DNA from: Bordetella genomosp. 10
GTDB lineage: Bacteria; Pseudomonadota; Gammaproteobacteria; Burkholderiales; Burkholderiaceae_B
Assembly (NCBI RefSeq): GCF_002261225.1
Contig: NZ_NEVM01000005.1
Location: 2,604,001 to 2,668,000 of the forward strand
DNA: 64,000 nt
Reading direction: 5' to 3'
The notes under the pieces were generated by a model. The model did no database searches, was not told the origin of the DNA, and worked only from the letters and a program-made list of their open reading frames with translations. Position 1 is the first letter of the stretch. Each line of letters starts with the position of its first letter. Made by a program: the position numbers and the translations under genes. Below, piece by piece: positions 18,753 to 26,005 of this stretch.

Positions 18753-19028
18753 TTACGCTCGGTGCTCCTTCAGCCAGTCCCGCAGCGCATCGTTCATGCG
18801 CGATTGCCAGCCAGGCCCTTCAGCCTTGAAGGCGTCTACCACGTCCTGGTCGTAGCGAACCGTCAGTTGGACTTTGGGACGCTCCGCGCGCGGGCGCCCT
18901 ACCCGCTTCAATCGCTTGAATTCGGCCTCGCCCAATTCGTAGGTATCGGGATCCGCGTCGATGCCGCGCTGGATCTCCGCGTCTTCTTCCGGCGTGGGGA
19001 TAATCGTCCCCGGCTTAAGCTTTGGCAT
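18753..19028 (-). CDS. brnA: BrnA-like antitoxin
   Basis: The product is 91 aa, with an acidic N-terminus and a C-terminal ribbon-helix-helix-type region (RPKVQLTVRYDQDVVDAFKAEGPGWQSRMNDALRDWLKEH), typical of BrnA. It overlaps the toxin gene by 14 bp (19015-19028) in the normal brnT-brnA order. The pair probably autoregulates through the palindromic sites upstream of brnT. Confidence 0.88.
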   Translation of the reverse strand: MPKLKPGTIIPTPEEDAEIQRGIDADPDTYELGEAEFKRLKRVGRPRAERPKVQLTVRYDQDVVDAFKAEGPGWQSRMNDALRDWLKEHRA

Positions 19029-19281
19029 AGCGTTTGATCTCCCGTGAATTTGCCTTCCTCAGACTGAGAATTCGGCGCGCATCGTCACGGTCTACATAGA
19101 CCGCCACATGCAGGCGCAGCCCGATGTAGCCGATAGCGATCATGCGGCACTCGCCATAATCACAACGCGCGTCCTCTTCAGCGAGAGCCCCATCCCATTC
19201 GAATTCCTCGGCCTTGGCTAGCGACACCCCATGCTTGCGCTGGTTGATGGCGTCCTTGGCAGGGTCGAATGTAATTTCCAT
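19015..19281 (-). CDS. brnT: BrnT-like ribonuclease toxin
   Basis: The product is 88 aa. The family signature is complete: ITFDPAKDAINQRKHGVSLAKAEEFEWDGAL, then IGYIGLRLHVAVYVDRDDARRILSLRKANSREIKRYAKA. BrnT is a RelE-fold RNase neutralised by BrnA. It probably stabilises the prophage or acts in stress response. Confidence 0.92.
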   Translation of the reverse strand: MEITFDPAKDAINQRKHGVSLAKAEEFEWDGALAEEDARCDYGECRMIAIGYIGLRLHVAVYVDRDDARRILSLRKANSREIKRYAKA

Positions 19282-19284
19282 GGA

Positions 19285-19340
19285 TTTATTGTAGTTACGG
19301 AAATTTCGGTCCGCAAGAAGTTTTTGTAGCTACAAATTCT
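19285..19340 (-). promoter_or_regulatory. brnTA promoter/operator with TTGTAGCTACAA palindrome
   Basis: A perfect 12-bp palindrome TTGTAGCTACAA lies at 19324-19335, and a related half (TTGTAGTTAC) at 19288-19297, both within 55 bp of the brnT start. They are the probable binding sites for the BrnTA complex, which represses its own operon in characterised systems. Confidence 0.6.
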
Positions 19341-19423
19341 AGAGGTTACTTGCCGCCTCCCTCCACAGAGAAGAGCCCGAAGCAAATCTGGATGATCCTG
19401 GCCTTGATGTGCTGCGCCTCGGC

Positions 19424-20098
19424 CTAGCAAAGAGAGCCGACATCCAGATCAAGTGAAAGCTGAAGCCACCGTTCCGGCATGACCAGCTTGAACGGCCGCC
19501 ATGGCCCCGGCAAAAAGGATACATCGCCGATAATGGGTTGCAGGTTCTCCTGCACGATGACCGCGGCCTTCGCCTCATTGAAGCGGAAGTAGCAATACGA
19601 TAGCGAGATACGAAGCGCGGCTGCGGCGACACGCATACTATTGCCACAGCGTTCAAGCAGATGGAGATATGCCGCAGCCCTGGACTCATGCGGCGTAACG
19701 GTCACAGAAACGGATGCGGCCTCCTTGGCCAAAAGTTGAGCCAGTGGGTCAGCGGGCTCGTTTCCGGCATCGACTCGACGGCGCATCGCCGGGTGATCTT
19801 CAGCGCTGATCTCCTCGCCGTCGATTGGCTTGTCGAGTCTCACCGCACCGCGGACTATCTTTTCGGTGTATTCGACAAGATGTTGGTACAGATGCCTGAA
19901 GAGGCGATCCTGGAACTCAGGATCGTCGAAATCTGGCGCTATGCCGGATTTCTCAGCCATCTCAATCGCGATTAGAAGTGCTTGGCTAGACACGTCTTCC
20001 GGGCGGTGTTCGCCCTTCGTGGCTCCAGAGATTTTCCCGAATTTCCGCTGATGACGACTGACAAAACGCTGGTATGCTTCGAAGTTAATGGAACACAT
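19424..20098 (-). CDS. unknown prophage protein with a C-terminal HTH-like region
   Basis: The product is 224 aa. The N-terminus (FVSRHQRKFGKISGATKGEHRPEDVSSQALLIAIEMAEK) is helical and basic. The stretch at ~140-185 (SRAAAYLHLLERCGNSMRVAAAALRISLSYCYFRFNEA) resembles a sigma-region-4-like helix-turn-helix. It may be a DNA-binding regulator, but I do not recognise the family. It lies between brnTA and DUF3606. Confidence 0.6.
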   Translation of the reverse strand: MCSINFEAYQRFVSRHQRKFGKISGATKGEHRPEDVSSQALLIAIEMAEKSGIAPDFDDPEFQDRLFRHLYQHLVEYTEKIVRGAVRLDKPIDGEEISAEDHPAMRRRVDAGNEPADPLAQLLAKEAASVSVTVTPHESRAAAYLHLLERCGNSMRVAAAALRISLSYCYFRFNEAKAAVIVQENLQPIIGDVSFLPGPWRPFKLVMPERWLQLSLDLDVGSLC

Positions 20099-20460
20099 CG
20101 CTGCAACCCGTTGAGTTTTAACGGTATTGCAGCCTAAAGATTCCGCCGGGCAACATCAACCGATTACATATCCCGTTTCGAAGAACACCAACGGTTGCAC
20201 CGCCCGTCCAGTGACAATCCAACCCGGCCCGAACGCCGCCGTCGATGCGCTGAACTCCGCCGCGTCTGCCGCCGCGCGCGCGGCGATCGAGGCCATGGCG
20301 AAGGCTCAGGATGCCCTCGCCAAGGTTGCCGCCTCAACCCCAGCCGGCCGGCGCCGACGCATCAGCGGCATGACGGCATGACGTGGGGTGACCGGCCGCA
20401 GTGTGCGTGCCGGGACTGACGTTTGCTTCCTGGGGACGTCACATTGCTGAAGAGGCCATC
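20099..20460. other. intergenic stretch with one weak small ORF
   Basis: The only candidate is a TTG-started 84-codon frame at 20127-20381, Ala-rich in the middle (AAVDALNSAASAAARAAIEAMAKAQDALAKVAAS). It has no ribosome-binding site I can support, so it is noted as possible only. Nothing else is seen. Confidence 0.35.
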
Positions 20461-20646
20461 ATGGTAGACGACCTGAAGAACCGCGGCGCCCAGGACCGCT
20501 CCCGCATCAGCCTGTCCGAGGAACACGAGGTCCGATACTGGACCCAGGCGCTGGGCGTGAGCAAGGAAGTTTTGACGAAGGCGGTAGCGAAGGTGGGTAA
20601 TTCAGCCAATGCGGTGCAGGATTATTTCAAAGGCAAAGGCCTTTAG
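20461..20646 (+). CDS. DUF3606 family small protein
   Basis: The product is 61 aa, MVDDLKNRGAQDRSRISLSEEHEVRYWTQALGVSKEVLTKAVAKVGNSANAVQDYFKGKGL. The SRISLSEEHEVRYWT..LGVSKEEL.KAV.KVGNS block is the DUF3606 signature. The function of the family is unknown. ATG 20461 was chosen because the whole domain begins there. Confidence 0.85.
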   Translation: MVDDLKNRGAQDRSRISLSEEHEVRYWTQALGVSKEVLTKAVAKVGNSANAVQDYFKGKGL

Positions 20647-20702
20647 TTCCACAACTATCCCACCGCGCTCGGCAGCAGCACTTCATAGCGGACCGGCGCG
20701 AG

Positions 20703-21083
20703 CTACATTGCGAGGGCGGTGATGGCCTCTTTTAGGCCTTCTGCCCCGAATGGCTTTTGTAGGATCTGAAGGTGCGCATCGCGGTGGACGTCGGCGAGCA
20801 CGTCGGCGGCGTCATAGCCCGTGACGTAAAGGACCGGAAGTGTAGGGTATCGATCGCGGACAGCAGCAACGACTTCCCTACCAGTGGCACCTGGCATGGA
20901 GAAATCTGTGACCACCAGATCGAATTCACGATCCGATCTGACCGCCGCGATGGCTTCTGGGCCGGTCGCTGCAACCACCGGCAGATATCCCAAGTCAGAG
21001 AGCAACTCAGCAATCACGGCAGCTACCAACGGTTCGTCTTCGGCAAGCAGCACGAGCCTGCCAGTTTCTGTGAGTCTGGGCAT
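20703..21083 (-). CDS. stand-alone response-regulator receiver domain
   Basis: The product is 126 aa. It is a CheY-like fold without an output domain: acidic pocket VLLAEDEPLV, phospho-acceptor Asp in FDLVVTDFSMPG, conserved Thr in VLYVTGYDA and Lys in ILQKPFGAEGL. ATG 21083 is preferred over 21131 because the fold begins at RLVLLAEDE. No kinase gene is nearby; the partner must be elsewhere. Confidence 0.85.
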   Translation of the reverse strand: MPRLTETGRLVLLAEDEPLVAAVIAELLSDLGYLPVVAATGPEAIAAVRSDREFDLVVTDFSMPGATGREVVAAVRDRYPTLPVLYVTGYDAADVLADVHRDAHLQILQKPFGAEGLKEAITALAM

Positions 21084-21552
21084 GCCAATGGCCGTAAGTT
21101 TGCGACAACAGGAGTGAGTGTAGGGCCTCACCGTCCAGCCCTCGACCGAAAAAGAGCAACATCGTTACTTGGGAATCGTAAACACGTAACATTACGTATG
21201 CAATACTTCGCGAGCCCTGCACCGCGGCCGCCTGGGAGTAGAGTATGTATCTAGCGTCAGACAAATTTGGCTCTGACAAGGTGTAACCGGACAGCTTTGA
21301 TTCGGGGTACGCCGCTGCTAGGGTTCACAGCGTGGATGTGACCAAATTGCAGCGCGTGTACAACCGCATGCGGACGCACCTTGATGCCGCGACTTCGGTC
21401 GTGGCTTTTTTCTGTAAGATCGGTACGCTGAATTGCACTGACGCCACCGCGGCCCGTGGCATATGGCAACTATCGCCTGGACGAGGGCGAGACCATCGAT
21501 TGCGCGAAGCTCGGCGGCACGCTGAGATAGTGCGCCGGGCCTCGCCCTAGGA
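21084..21552. other. intergenic region between the receiver gene and the lysis cassette
   Basis: No convincing gene is seen. A 72-codon frame at 21332-21550 lacks a ribosome-binding site and any known motif. A short stretch near 21458-21530 reads as a phage-like peptide tail (VAYGNYRLDEGETIDCAKLGG) in another frame and could be a gene remnant. Confidence 0.35.
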
Positions 21553-22077
21553 TTATTTCATGCCGGCGCCCATCGCGCGGACGTAGCCCTGTAGGCCGTT
21601 CACTTGGTCGGCGAGTCCCGCAGCATATCGGACCACCTGATCATATCGCCCTGTGCACTCTCCAATAACTGTGAGGATGTCAGGGCCGGCGGCTGCATCA
21701 GTTCGGCTTGCGGGCTGGGGATTCGGGGCGGCGCGACGGGTGCGCAGTTCATCGATCTGCCGGCGCAGCCCTGCAACAGCATCAGCATACCGGCCATCAG
21801 CAGCAGCTTGTGTAGCCAGGATTTGCCCACGGTATTTCGCATAGTTCGCCTCTACGGTTTGTTGGACGGCCGCTTCTTGCGCACGGTATTGCTCGGATAG
21901 CTTCTGCGCGGCCGCCTGGGCCTCAAGAAGCGCCTGGGCGCGGCCGGCCTCGTAGCCGCTGTGATGCAGCCACCAGCCGCCGGCCGCCAGCGATCCGACC
22001 AGCGCAGCGCCGCCAGCAGCGGCCCACATCGATCCGGTGCCGCCCACAGCGGCCTTGATTGCGTCCAGGATGCTCAT
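21553..22077 (-). CDS. Rz-like inner-membrane spanin (i-spanin)
   Basis: The product is 174 aa. An N-terminal signal anchor (WAAAGGAALVGSLAAGGWWLHHSGYEAGRAQA) precedes a long coiled coil, as in Rz/DUF2514 proteins. With the Rz1 lipoprotein it links inner and outer membrane and fuses them in the final lysis step. ATG 22077 overlaps the upstream stop (ATGA). Confidence 0.85.
   Translation of the reverse strand: MSILDAIKAAVGGTGSMWAAAGGAALVGSLAAGGWWLHHSGYEAGRAQALLEAQAAAQKLSEQYRAQEAAVQQTVEANYAKYRGQILATQAAADGRYADAVAGLRRQIDELRTRRAAPNPQPASRTDAAAGPDILTVIGECTGRYDQVVRYAAGLADQVNGLQGYVRAMGAGMK
21600..21842 (-). CDS. Rz1-like outer-membrane lipoprotein spanin, nested in Rz
   Basis: The product is 80 aa in a different frame, wholly inside the Rz gene. 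The lipobox LLMAGMLMLLQGC-AGRS predicts lipidation at Cys 26. The mature part is Pro-rich (APVAPPRIPSPQAELMQPP), as expected for Rz1. ATG 21842 was taken as start; internal ATGs closer to the lipobox are possible. Confidence 0.85.
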   Translation of the reverse strand: MRNTVGKSWLHKLLLMAGMLMLLQGCAGRSMNCAPVAPPRIPSPQAELMQPPALTSSQLLESAQGDMIRWSDMLRDSPTK

Positions 22078-22532
22078 GGGGTGTTCAGCCATTCGGGGAC
22101 GTCGCCCTTCTTGTGGGAGGGCCGTGCAGGCGCCGGCGGCGCCGAGGCCGGCCCAGGACGGATGTTCGCGCGGGCGGCGTTCACCGCGGCGCCATTGGCC
22201 GTCGCTGCCGCCTGGCTCGCGGTGCGCGACGCGCGCGTGGCCGCACTCGCAGCCTGGTCCAGTTTCTCGCTGGCCTGGTCAAGCTGGCCGGCGGCCTGGT
22301 CGACCTTGCCGACGAGCGGCGGCAGACGGTTGTTGATGACGGCGATCAGGTCGGTATTGGCCGACTGGAGACGGTCAATTTCCGGCTGCATCAACTGCCG
22401 CATCCATAGCGCGCCGAAGCCGGAGCCCACGCCCACCAGGAAGAAAAAGAGCGTCCACAGCTTGATCTGCGCGGCTATGGCCGTCAGGCGGTCTTGCCGG
22501 CATTCGCACCACCGGCGGATTTTCTCAGGCAT
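22074..22532 (-). CDS. one-TM coiled-coil lysis-cassette protein
   Basis: The product is 152 aa. One TM lies at ~22-44 (IKLWTLFFFLVGVGSGFGALWM), followed by heptad repeats (LPPLVGKVDQAAGQLDQASEKLDQAASAATRASRTASQAA) and a Pro/Ala tail. It sits between the endolysin partner gene and the spanins, so it is a holin-accessory or holin candidate; the family is not recognised. Confidence 0.7.
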   Translation of the reverse strand: MPEKIRRWCECRQDRLTAIAAQIKLWTLFFFLVGVGSGFGALWMRQLMQPEIDRLQSANTDLIAVINNRLPPLVGKVDQAAGQLDQASEKLDQAASAATRASRTASQAAATANGAAVNAARANIRPGPASAPPAPARPSHKKGDVPEWLNTP

Positions 22533-22860
22533 GCGATTCTCCTTTGGGTTGGGGAGGGATCCCCTTCAGCTCGGCGATCTGCGCCTGCGCCTCTTCCAGT
22601 TGGTATTCCATCAAACCGACCCGCGCCTTCATCTCCGCCCACTCGCGGAACATCGCGTCGTACTTCTCGCGCAGATCGGAAAGCAGCGCGCGGAGCTGGT
22701 CGCGCTCCGACCGGACGTTGGCGAGCGTTTCGCCGCCGGCGGTGACGCTGGCCAACGCGTTGTCCAGCATGCGGCTCAGCATCGGTAGCACCCATTTGCC
22801 GATGCCGAAGGCGGCCGCAGCGCCGCCGCCAGTGATCAGCCACATCTTGAAGTCGTCCAT
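22525..22860 (-). CDS. small one-TM protein, holin candidate
   Basis: The product is 111 aa. A single N-terminal TM (MWLITGGGAAAAFGIGKWVLPML) is followed by a long helix/coiled coil (SERDQLRALLSDLREKYDAMFREWAEMKARVGLMEYQLEEAQAQIAEL). The ATG overlaps the endolysin stop (TAATG). Position next to the endolysin suggests a holin or a pinholin-type partner, but this is inference. Confidence 0.72.
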   Translation of the reverse strand: MDDFKMWLITGGGAAAAFGIGKWVLPMLSRMLDNALASVTAGGETLANVRSERDQLRALLSDLREKYDAMFREWAEMKARVGLMEYQLEEAQAQIAELKGIPPQPKGESHA

Positions 22861-23366
22861 TACGCCTCCAGCGTGCCGCCGGCGCGCGTGTAGACCGCCC
22901 GCAGGGTATCGAGCTGCTGTTCCCGCTGGCCGTAGCCGGCGCCCGGAAGGCTGGCCCATTCCTTCCGGCATTTCTCGACGGCCGCATCGAAGCGGCCCGC
23001 CAGCACGTCGGCGAGCGCTCCGCGGCGAGTGATCAGGTAGATCGCCACGCGGTCCTGGCTGATGGGCGTGAAGTCGCTCACGCCAGCGGCGCGGCTCGCC
23101 CAGTCCCAGGTGTCGGTGCGGATCTGGCCGGGCACGGCTGCCATGATCTGGTAGCGGCCGGCGGCGTCGGTCAGGCCGTATTGCGTCTTGACCGCGATGC
23201 GGGGATGGTCGGCGTAGCCGTTGAACGTGCCGCCGCCGACCAGCACGTCGTAGCCATCGTCATCCGTGGCCTGCCGTCCGTTGTCCGTCCCCTCCGAATA
23301 CGCGATCGTGTCCAGGAACGCCAAGACGTTGCGGCCGCCGGCGGCGCTTTCTGAGATCCGTGCCAT
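22860..23366 (-). CDS. lambda R-like endolysin (lytic transglycosylase/muramidase)
   Basis: The product is 168 aa. The catalytic Glu is in DTIAYSEGTDNGRQ; GYDVLVGGGTFNGYADHPR and AAGRYQIM are hallmarks of the lambda R / GH24-GH104 group. No signal peptide is present, so it needs a holin to reach the cell wall. ATG 23366 has GGAGA 6 nt upstream; longer starts do not. Confidence 0.9.
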   Translation of the reverse strand: MARISESAAGGRNVLAFLDTIAYSEGTDNGRQATDDDGYDVLVGGGTFNGYADHPRIAVKTQYGLTDAAGRYQIMAAVPGQIRTDTWDWASRAAGVSDFTPISQDRVAIYLITRRGALADVLAGRFDAAVEKCRKEWASLPGAGYGQREQQLDTLRAVYTRAGGTLEA

Positions 23367-23380
23367 GCTTTCTCCAAGGC

Positions 23381-23408
23381 GAAAAAAACCCGCCACAGCG
23401 GGCGGGTG
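23381..23408 (-). terminator. rho-independent terminator downstream of the tail-fibre genes
   Basis: On the minus strand ACCCGCC/GGCGGGT forms a 7-bp stem with a 6-nt loop, followed by seven T. It separates the tail genes from the lysis cassette and lies within 25 bp of the end of the gene at 23429. Confidence 0.85.
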
Positions 23409-23428
23409 TTCATTGAGTGGATGGCGAG

Positions 23429-23878
23429 CTATTTAATTTGGCTGGCCTCGACAAACATCTGGTCGATCTGCTCGTCGGTCAGGCCCAGCGCGTGAGCCGC
23501 AGCAATCAGCGCCTCGCTGTCGCGCCGCACGGAAGGCGCCTCGTTCCATGCGAGCTTACTCATGTCGGTGTCGGGCAGGGCATCGAAATAGGCTTGCACC
23601 TGCGAGAGCAGGCCCCGCTCAGCAAGAACACGGCGCGCTTGATAGCGGGTAACCTCCGCCGGCACGACAACCGGCGCGGGCTTTGTGGGGTCGTGGTCAG
23701 CCAGAACGGCAGCAATGGCATCGCGCTGCTGTTGCGTAAGGCCCGGATTGCTTACGGTGATACCGTCCAGGCCCGCGGTGTCTCCATAGTTAACGCCCTC
23801 CGCAGTCCACGAGATAGGCGCGTCCGCCAATCCGGCCGCGATAAGTTCAGAAGCAAAAGAAGGTCCGATTTTGTCCAT
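23429..23878 (-). CDS. small tail-fibre-associated protein (assembly/chaperone candidate)
   Basis: The product is 149 aa. It begins MDKIGPSFASELIAAGLADAPISWTAEGVNYGDTAGLDGITVSN and contains LTQQQRDAIAAVLADHDPTKP, a layout shared with small proteins encoded after tail fibres in siphophages (XkdW-like). It starts 14 bp after the fibre gene. The role is inferred from position. Confidence 0.65.
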   Translation of the reverse strand: MDKIGPSFASELIAAGLADAPISWTAEGVNYGDTAGLDGITVSNPGLTQQQRDAIAAVLADHDPTKPAPVVVPAEVTRYQARRVLAERGLLSQVQAYFDALPDTDMSKLAWNEAPSVRRDSEALIAAAHALGLTDEQIDQMFVEASQIK

Positions 23879-23891
23879 GGTGACACCTCGT

Positions 23892-25115
23892 TTACGGGCG
23901 AGCGATGATGGCCTGAGTGATAGTGAAAGTGCCCGTAGTGCCGGAATTCACCGCGACGTAGGTAGCAACTGCGTGCATCCCTTCGCTTGGCTGATCCGAT
24001 ACGCAGAGTGAAACACCTACGGCTTGCCCGTTAACTCCACTGTGATATACCCCAGAAAATTTCGCGGTGCTGTCTTCGTACAAATATATGGAGCACCCAT
24101 ATCCTTGCTGGTTGTTGGAGACGGTTCCGTTAAGTTCAAGAAACACGCTCTCGCCCCCCCATACCCAAACATACGTAGGGCTGATGACTTGAGTTGGTGA
24201 CGTGTTTATCGTGGCAGCGCCAAACGCACTCCCCGCGGCAGCGGGGTAGTATCTGTTATGCCATGACGCTACGCCCCGGATGTTGCTGTCGAACTGGAAT
24301 TGCGCGCTGGCATTCCGATAGGCCATTCCCACCAACGTCCGCGAGGGATCGCCGGCCTTAATTTCCACGCCATCCGTGTGGGTGGCGTGAGATATAGAGC
24401 CGGTAGGCACTGCCTCCAGGGCGATCTCGCCAGCCCCATCATCTTTCGCAAATACGAAATAGGACCCCGCCCCACCAAGCGCACCTATCGCCAGGGCGAC
24501 CCCGGCCGCTGGAATCCGATACTGTCTCCCATTGATGATCAGGCCATTGCCGTTATACGGGTATAGACAGCACCACTGAGCACTCACAAACCGGAATTGG
24601 CATTGCCCATGCTCGCGCAGCAACACCACGTAGCGCGAACCGTCCCATTCCATCGGGCCCTGCGTCGGCACGAAGATAGGCCCCTGGTTCGTCGTAGGGA
24701 TGGCATTCAGGGCATAGAGCGGCAATCCGGCGCCGGCGGCCGCCAGCAGCGCGTACTGATACGCCGACAGGAACGCGGTGCCGCCCACAGTACCGCTCTC
24801 CTTGCTCGCCCAATCTTTCGCTAGATTCCGAGACTGCAGCGCGAGGGATTCCCAGGAACTCGCAGCGGTCGCCGACTGTGCCGCGCTCCCGGCCGACGCT
24901 GCGGCCGCCGTCGCCCGCTGGTCGGCATAGGTCGCGCTCGATGCGGCGGCAGTCGCATCCGCGTCGACAGCAGAGGCCGCCTCGTTGACCTGCTGCTGCA
25001 GGACGTTCGCCTCGGTTGCGAACTGAGGCAAGGCCGCCATGAACGCGTCGGCCCGATCGGGAAAGTTCGCCGGGTCGCTGCGGCTGGGCGGCGTCGGCAG
25101 TGCGGTAATGCTCAT
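23892..25115 (-). CDS. tail fibre / receptor-binding protein
   Basis: The product is 407 aa. The N-terminal ~110 residues are an Ala/Ser-rich helical stalk (ATAAASSATYADQRATAAAASAGSAAQSATAASSWESLALQSRN). The rest is beta-rich with GNGLIINGRQYRIPAAG and a C-terminal GTTGTFTITQAIIARP. This is the typical structure of a trimeric fibre. It overlaps the upstream gene at a single base (25115). No variable-repeat region or reverse transcriptase is present. Confidence 0.8.
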   Translation of the reverse strand: MSITALPTPPSRSDPANFPDRADAFMAALPQFATEANVLQQQVNEAASAVDADATAAASSATYADQRATAAAASAGSAAQSATAASSWESLALQSRNLAKDWASKESGTVGGTAFLSAYQYALLAAAGAGLPLYALNAIPTTNQGPIFVPTQGPMEWDGSRYVVLLREHGQCQFRFVSAQWCCLYPYNGNGLIINGRQYRIPAAGVALAIGALGGAGSYFVFAKDDGAGEIALEAVPTGSISHATHTDGVEIKAGDPSRTLVGMAYRNASAQFQFDSNIRGVASWHNRYYPAAAGSAFGAATINTSPTQVISPTYVWVWGGESVFLELNGTVSNNQQGYGCSIYLYEDSTAKFSGVYHSGVNGQAVGVSLCVSDQPSEGMHAVATYVAVNSGTTGTFTITQAIIARP

Positions 25116-26005
25116 TATGTAAGCCCCTCGATTTCAAGGTTGCAGAAATTCATGAGTGGATATGCGATATCGATGCTGAAATCGCGGTAGAAGCCGAAGA
25201 TCGTGAGCGGGCCGTAGTCGTCGCTTTCGGCACCGATATACACGCAAGGGGTTGCGCGCAGGCTCGACAGCAGGCGGTACACGGCGGTGAAACGCCCTGT
25301 CTCGACCCACAGGCGCTGTGACGAACGACGCGAGTATCGGCGCTCGCGGAACGTCGTGACGCCTGTCTCGGAGGTGTCCTTGCGGCTGAAATCCTGGATG
25401 CCAGCGCTGCCGCCATACTCGGCTTCCCCAAGGAAATAGGCCGAGCCCAAAATCATGGAGCCGCAAGCCACGGACGCGCCGGCGGCGATGATGGACACCT
25501 GCAGGACGAGACTGCCGTAGGCGGGCAGGTCCGTCAGCACCACTTCCGAGACCTGCGAAAACGGCTCAAAGAAATACTCGTACCAGTTTGTCACCAGAGA
25601 CCCTTCCAGCGACCGCTCGAACTCGTAAATCACCGGGCCGCCAGCGCCGTCGCGGCCGGTCACTTCCAGACGTCGAGCATCGAGTTCGAGCAGCGCCAGG
25701 CTGTTCACCAGGCCGGGCTTCACGATGACCGTAAGGGGGCTGTCCACCACGGTCCGCGTGCTGACCTGATCGTCGAACATCGCCCATCGGTTCGACGGGC
25801 CGGTGAGCGACCAATACAGCGGCGAGGTGTTGGGCGGGTTGCCCATGTTCGGCGCCTGCACGGACTGGTAGACGTTTCCCTGGTACAGCACCACCGAGCC
25901 GAGCGCATAGTTAACGTTCGGATCATAGGCAGGCGCATCGTTCTCCGGCACGTTCGAGGAAAGTAGCTGCGCCTGGCCGATGGTCACTGGCTTGATAACT
26001 TTCAT
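25115..26005 (-). CDS. phage tail protein, distal-tail candidate
   Basis: The product is 296 aa. An N-terminal carbohydrate-binding-like segment (YDPNVNYALGSVVLYQGNVYQSVQAPNMGNPP) precedes a beta-rich body with ELDARRLEVTGRD and FRERRYSRRSSQRLWVETGRF. Similar proteins follow the tape measure in some beta-proteobacterial siphophages. The ATG overlaps the tape-measure stop (ATGA). Confidence 0.75.
   Translation of the reverse strand: MKVIKPVTIGQAQLLSSNVPENDAPAYDPNVNYALGSVVLYQGNVYQSVQAPNMGNPPNTSPLYWSLTGPSNRWAMFDDQVSTRTVVDSPLTVIVKPGLVNSLALLELDARRLEVTGRDGAGGPVIYEFERSLEGSLVTNWYEYFFEPFSQVSEVVLTDLPAYGSLVLQVSIIAAGASVACGSMILGSAYFLGEAEYGGSAGIQDFSRKDTSETGVTTFRERRYSRRSSQRLWVETGRFTAVYRLLSSLRATPCVYIGAESDDYGPLTIFGFYRDFSIDIAYPLMNFCNLEIEGLT

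Noticed and set aside
20127..20381. TTG-started Ala-rich small ORF
   Set aside because: No Shine-Dalgarno, low-complexity composition and no recognised family; mentioned only as a possibility.
23429..25115. Possible diversity-generating retroelement, as in Bordetella phage BPP-1
   Set aside because: No reverse transcriptase, template repeat or variable repeat is present near the fibre gene.
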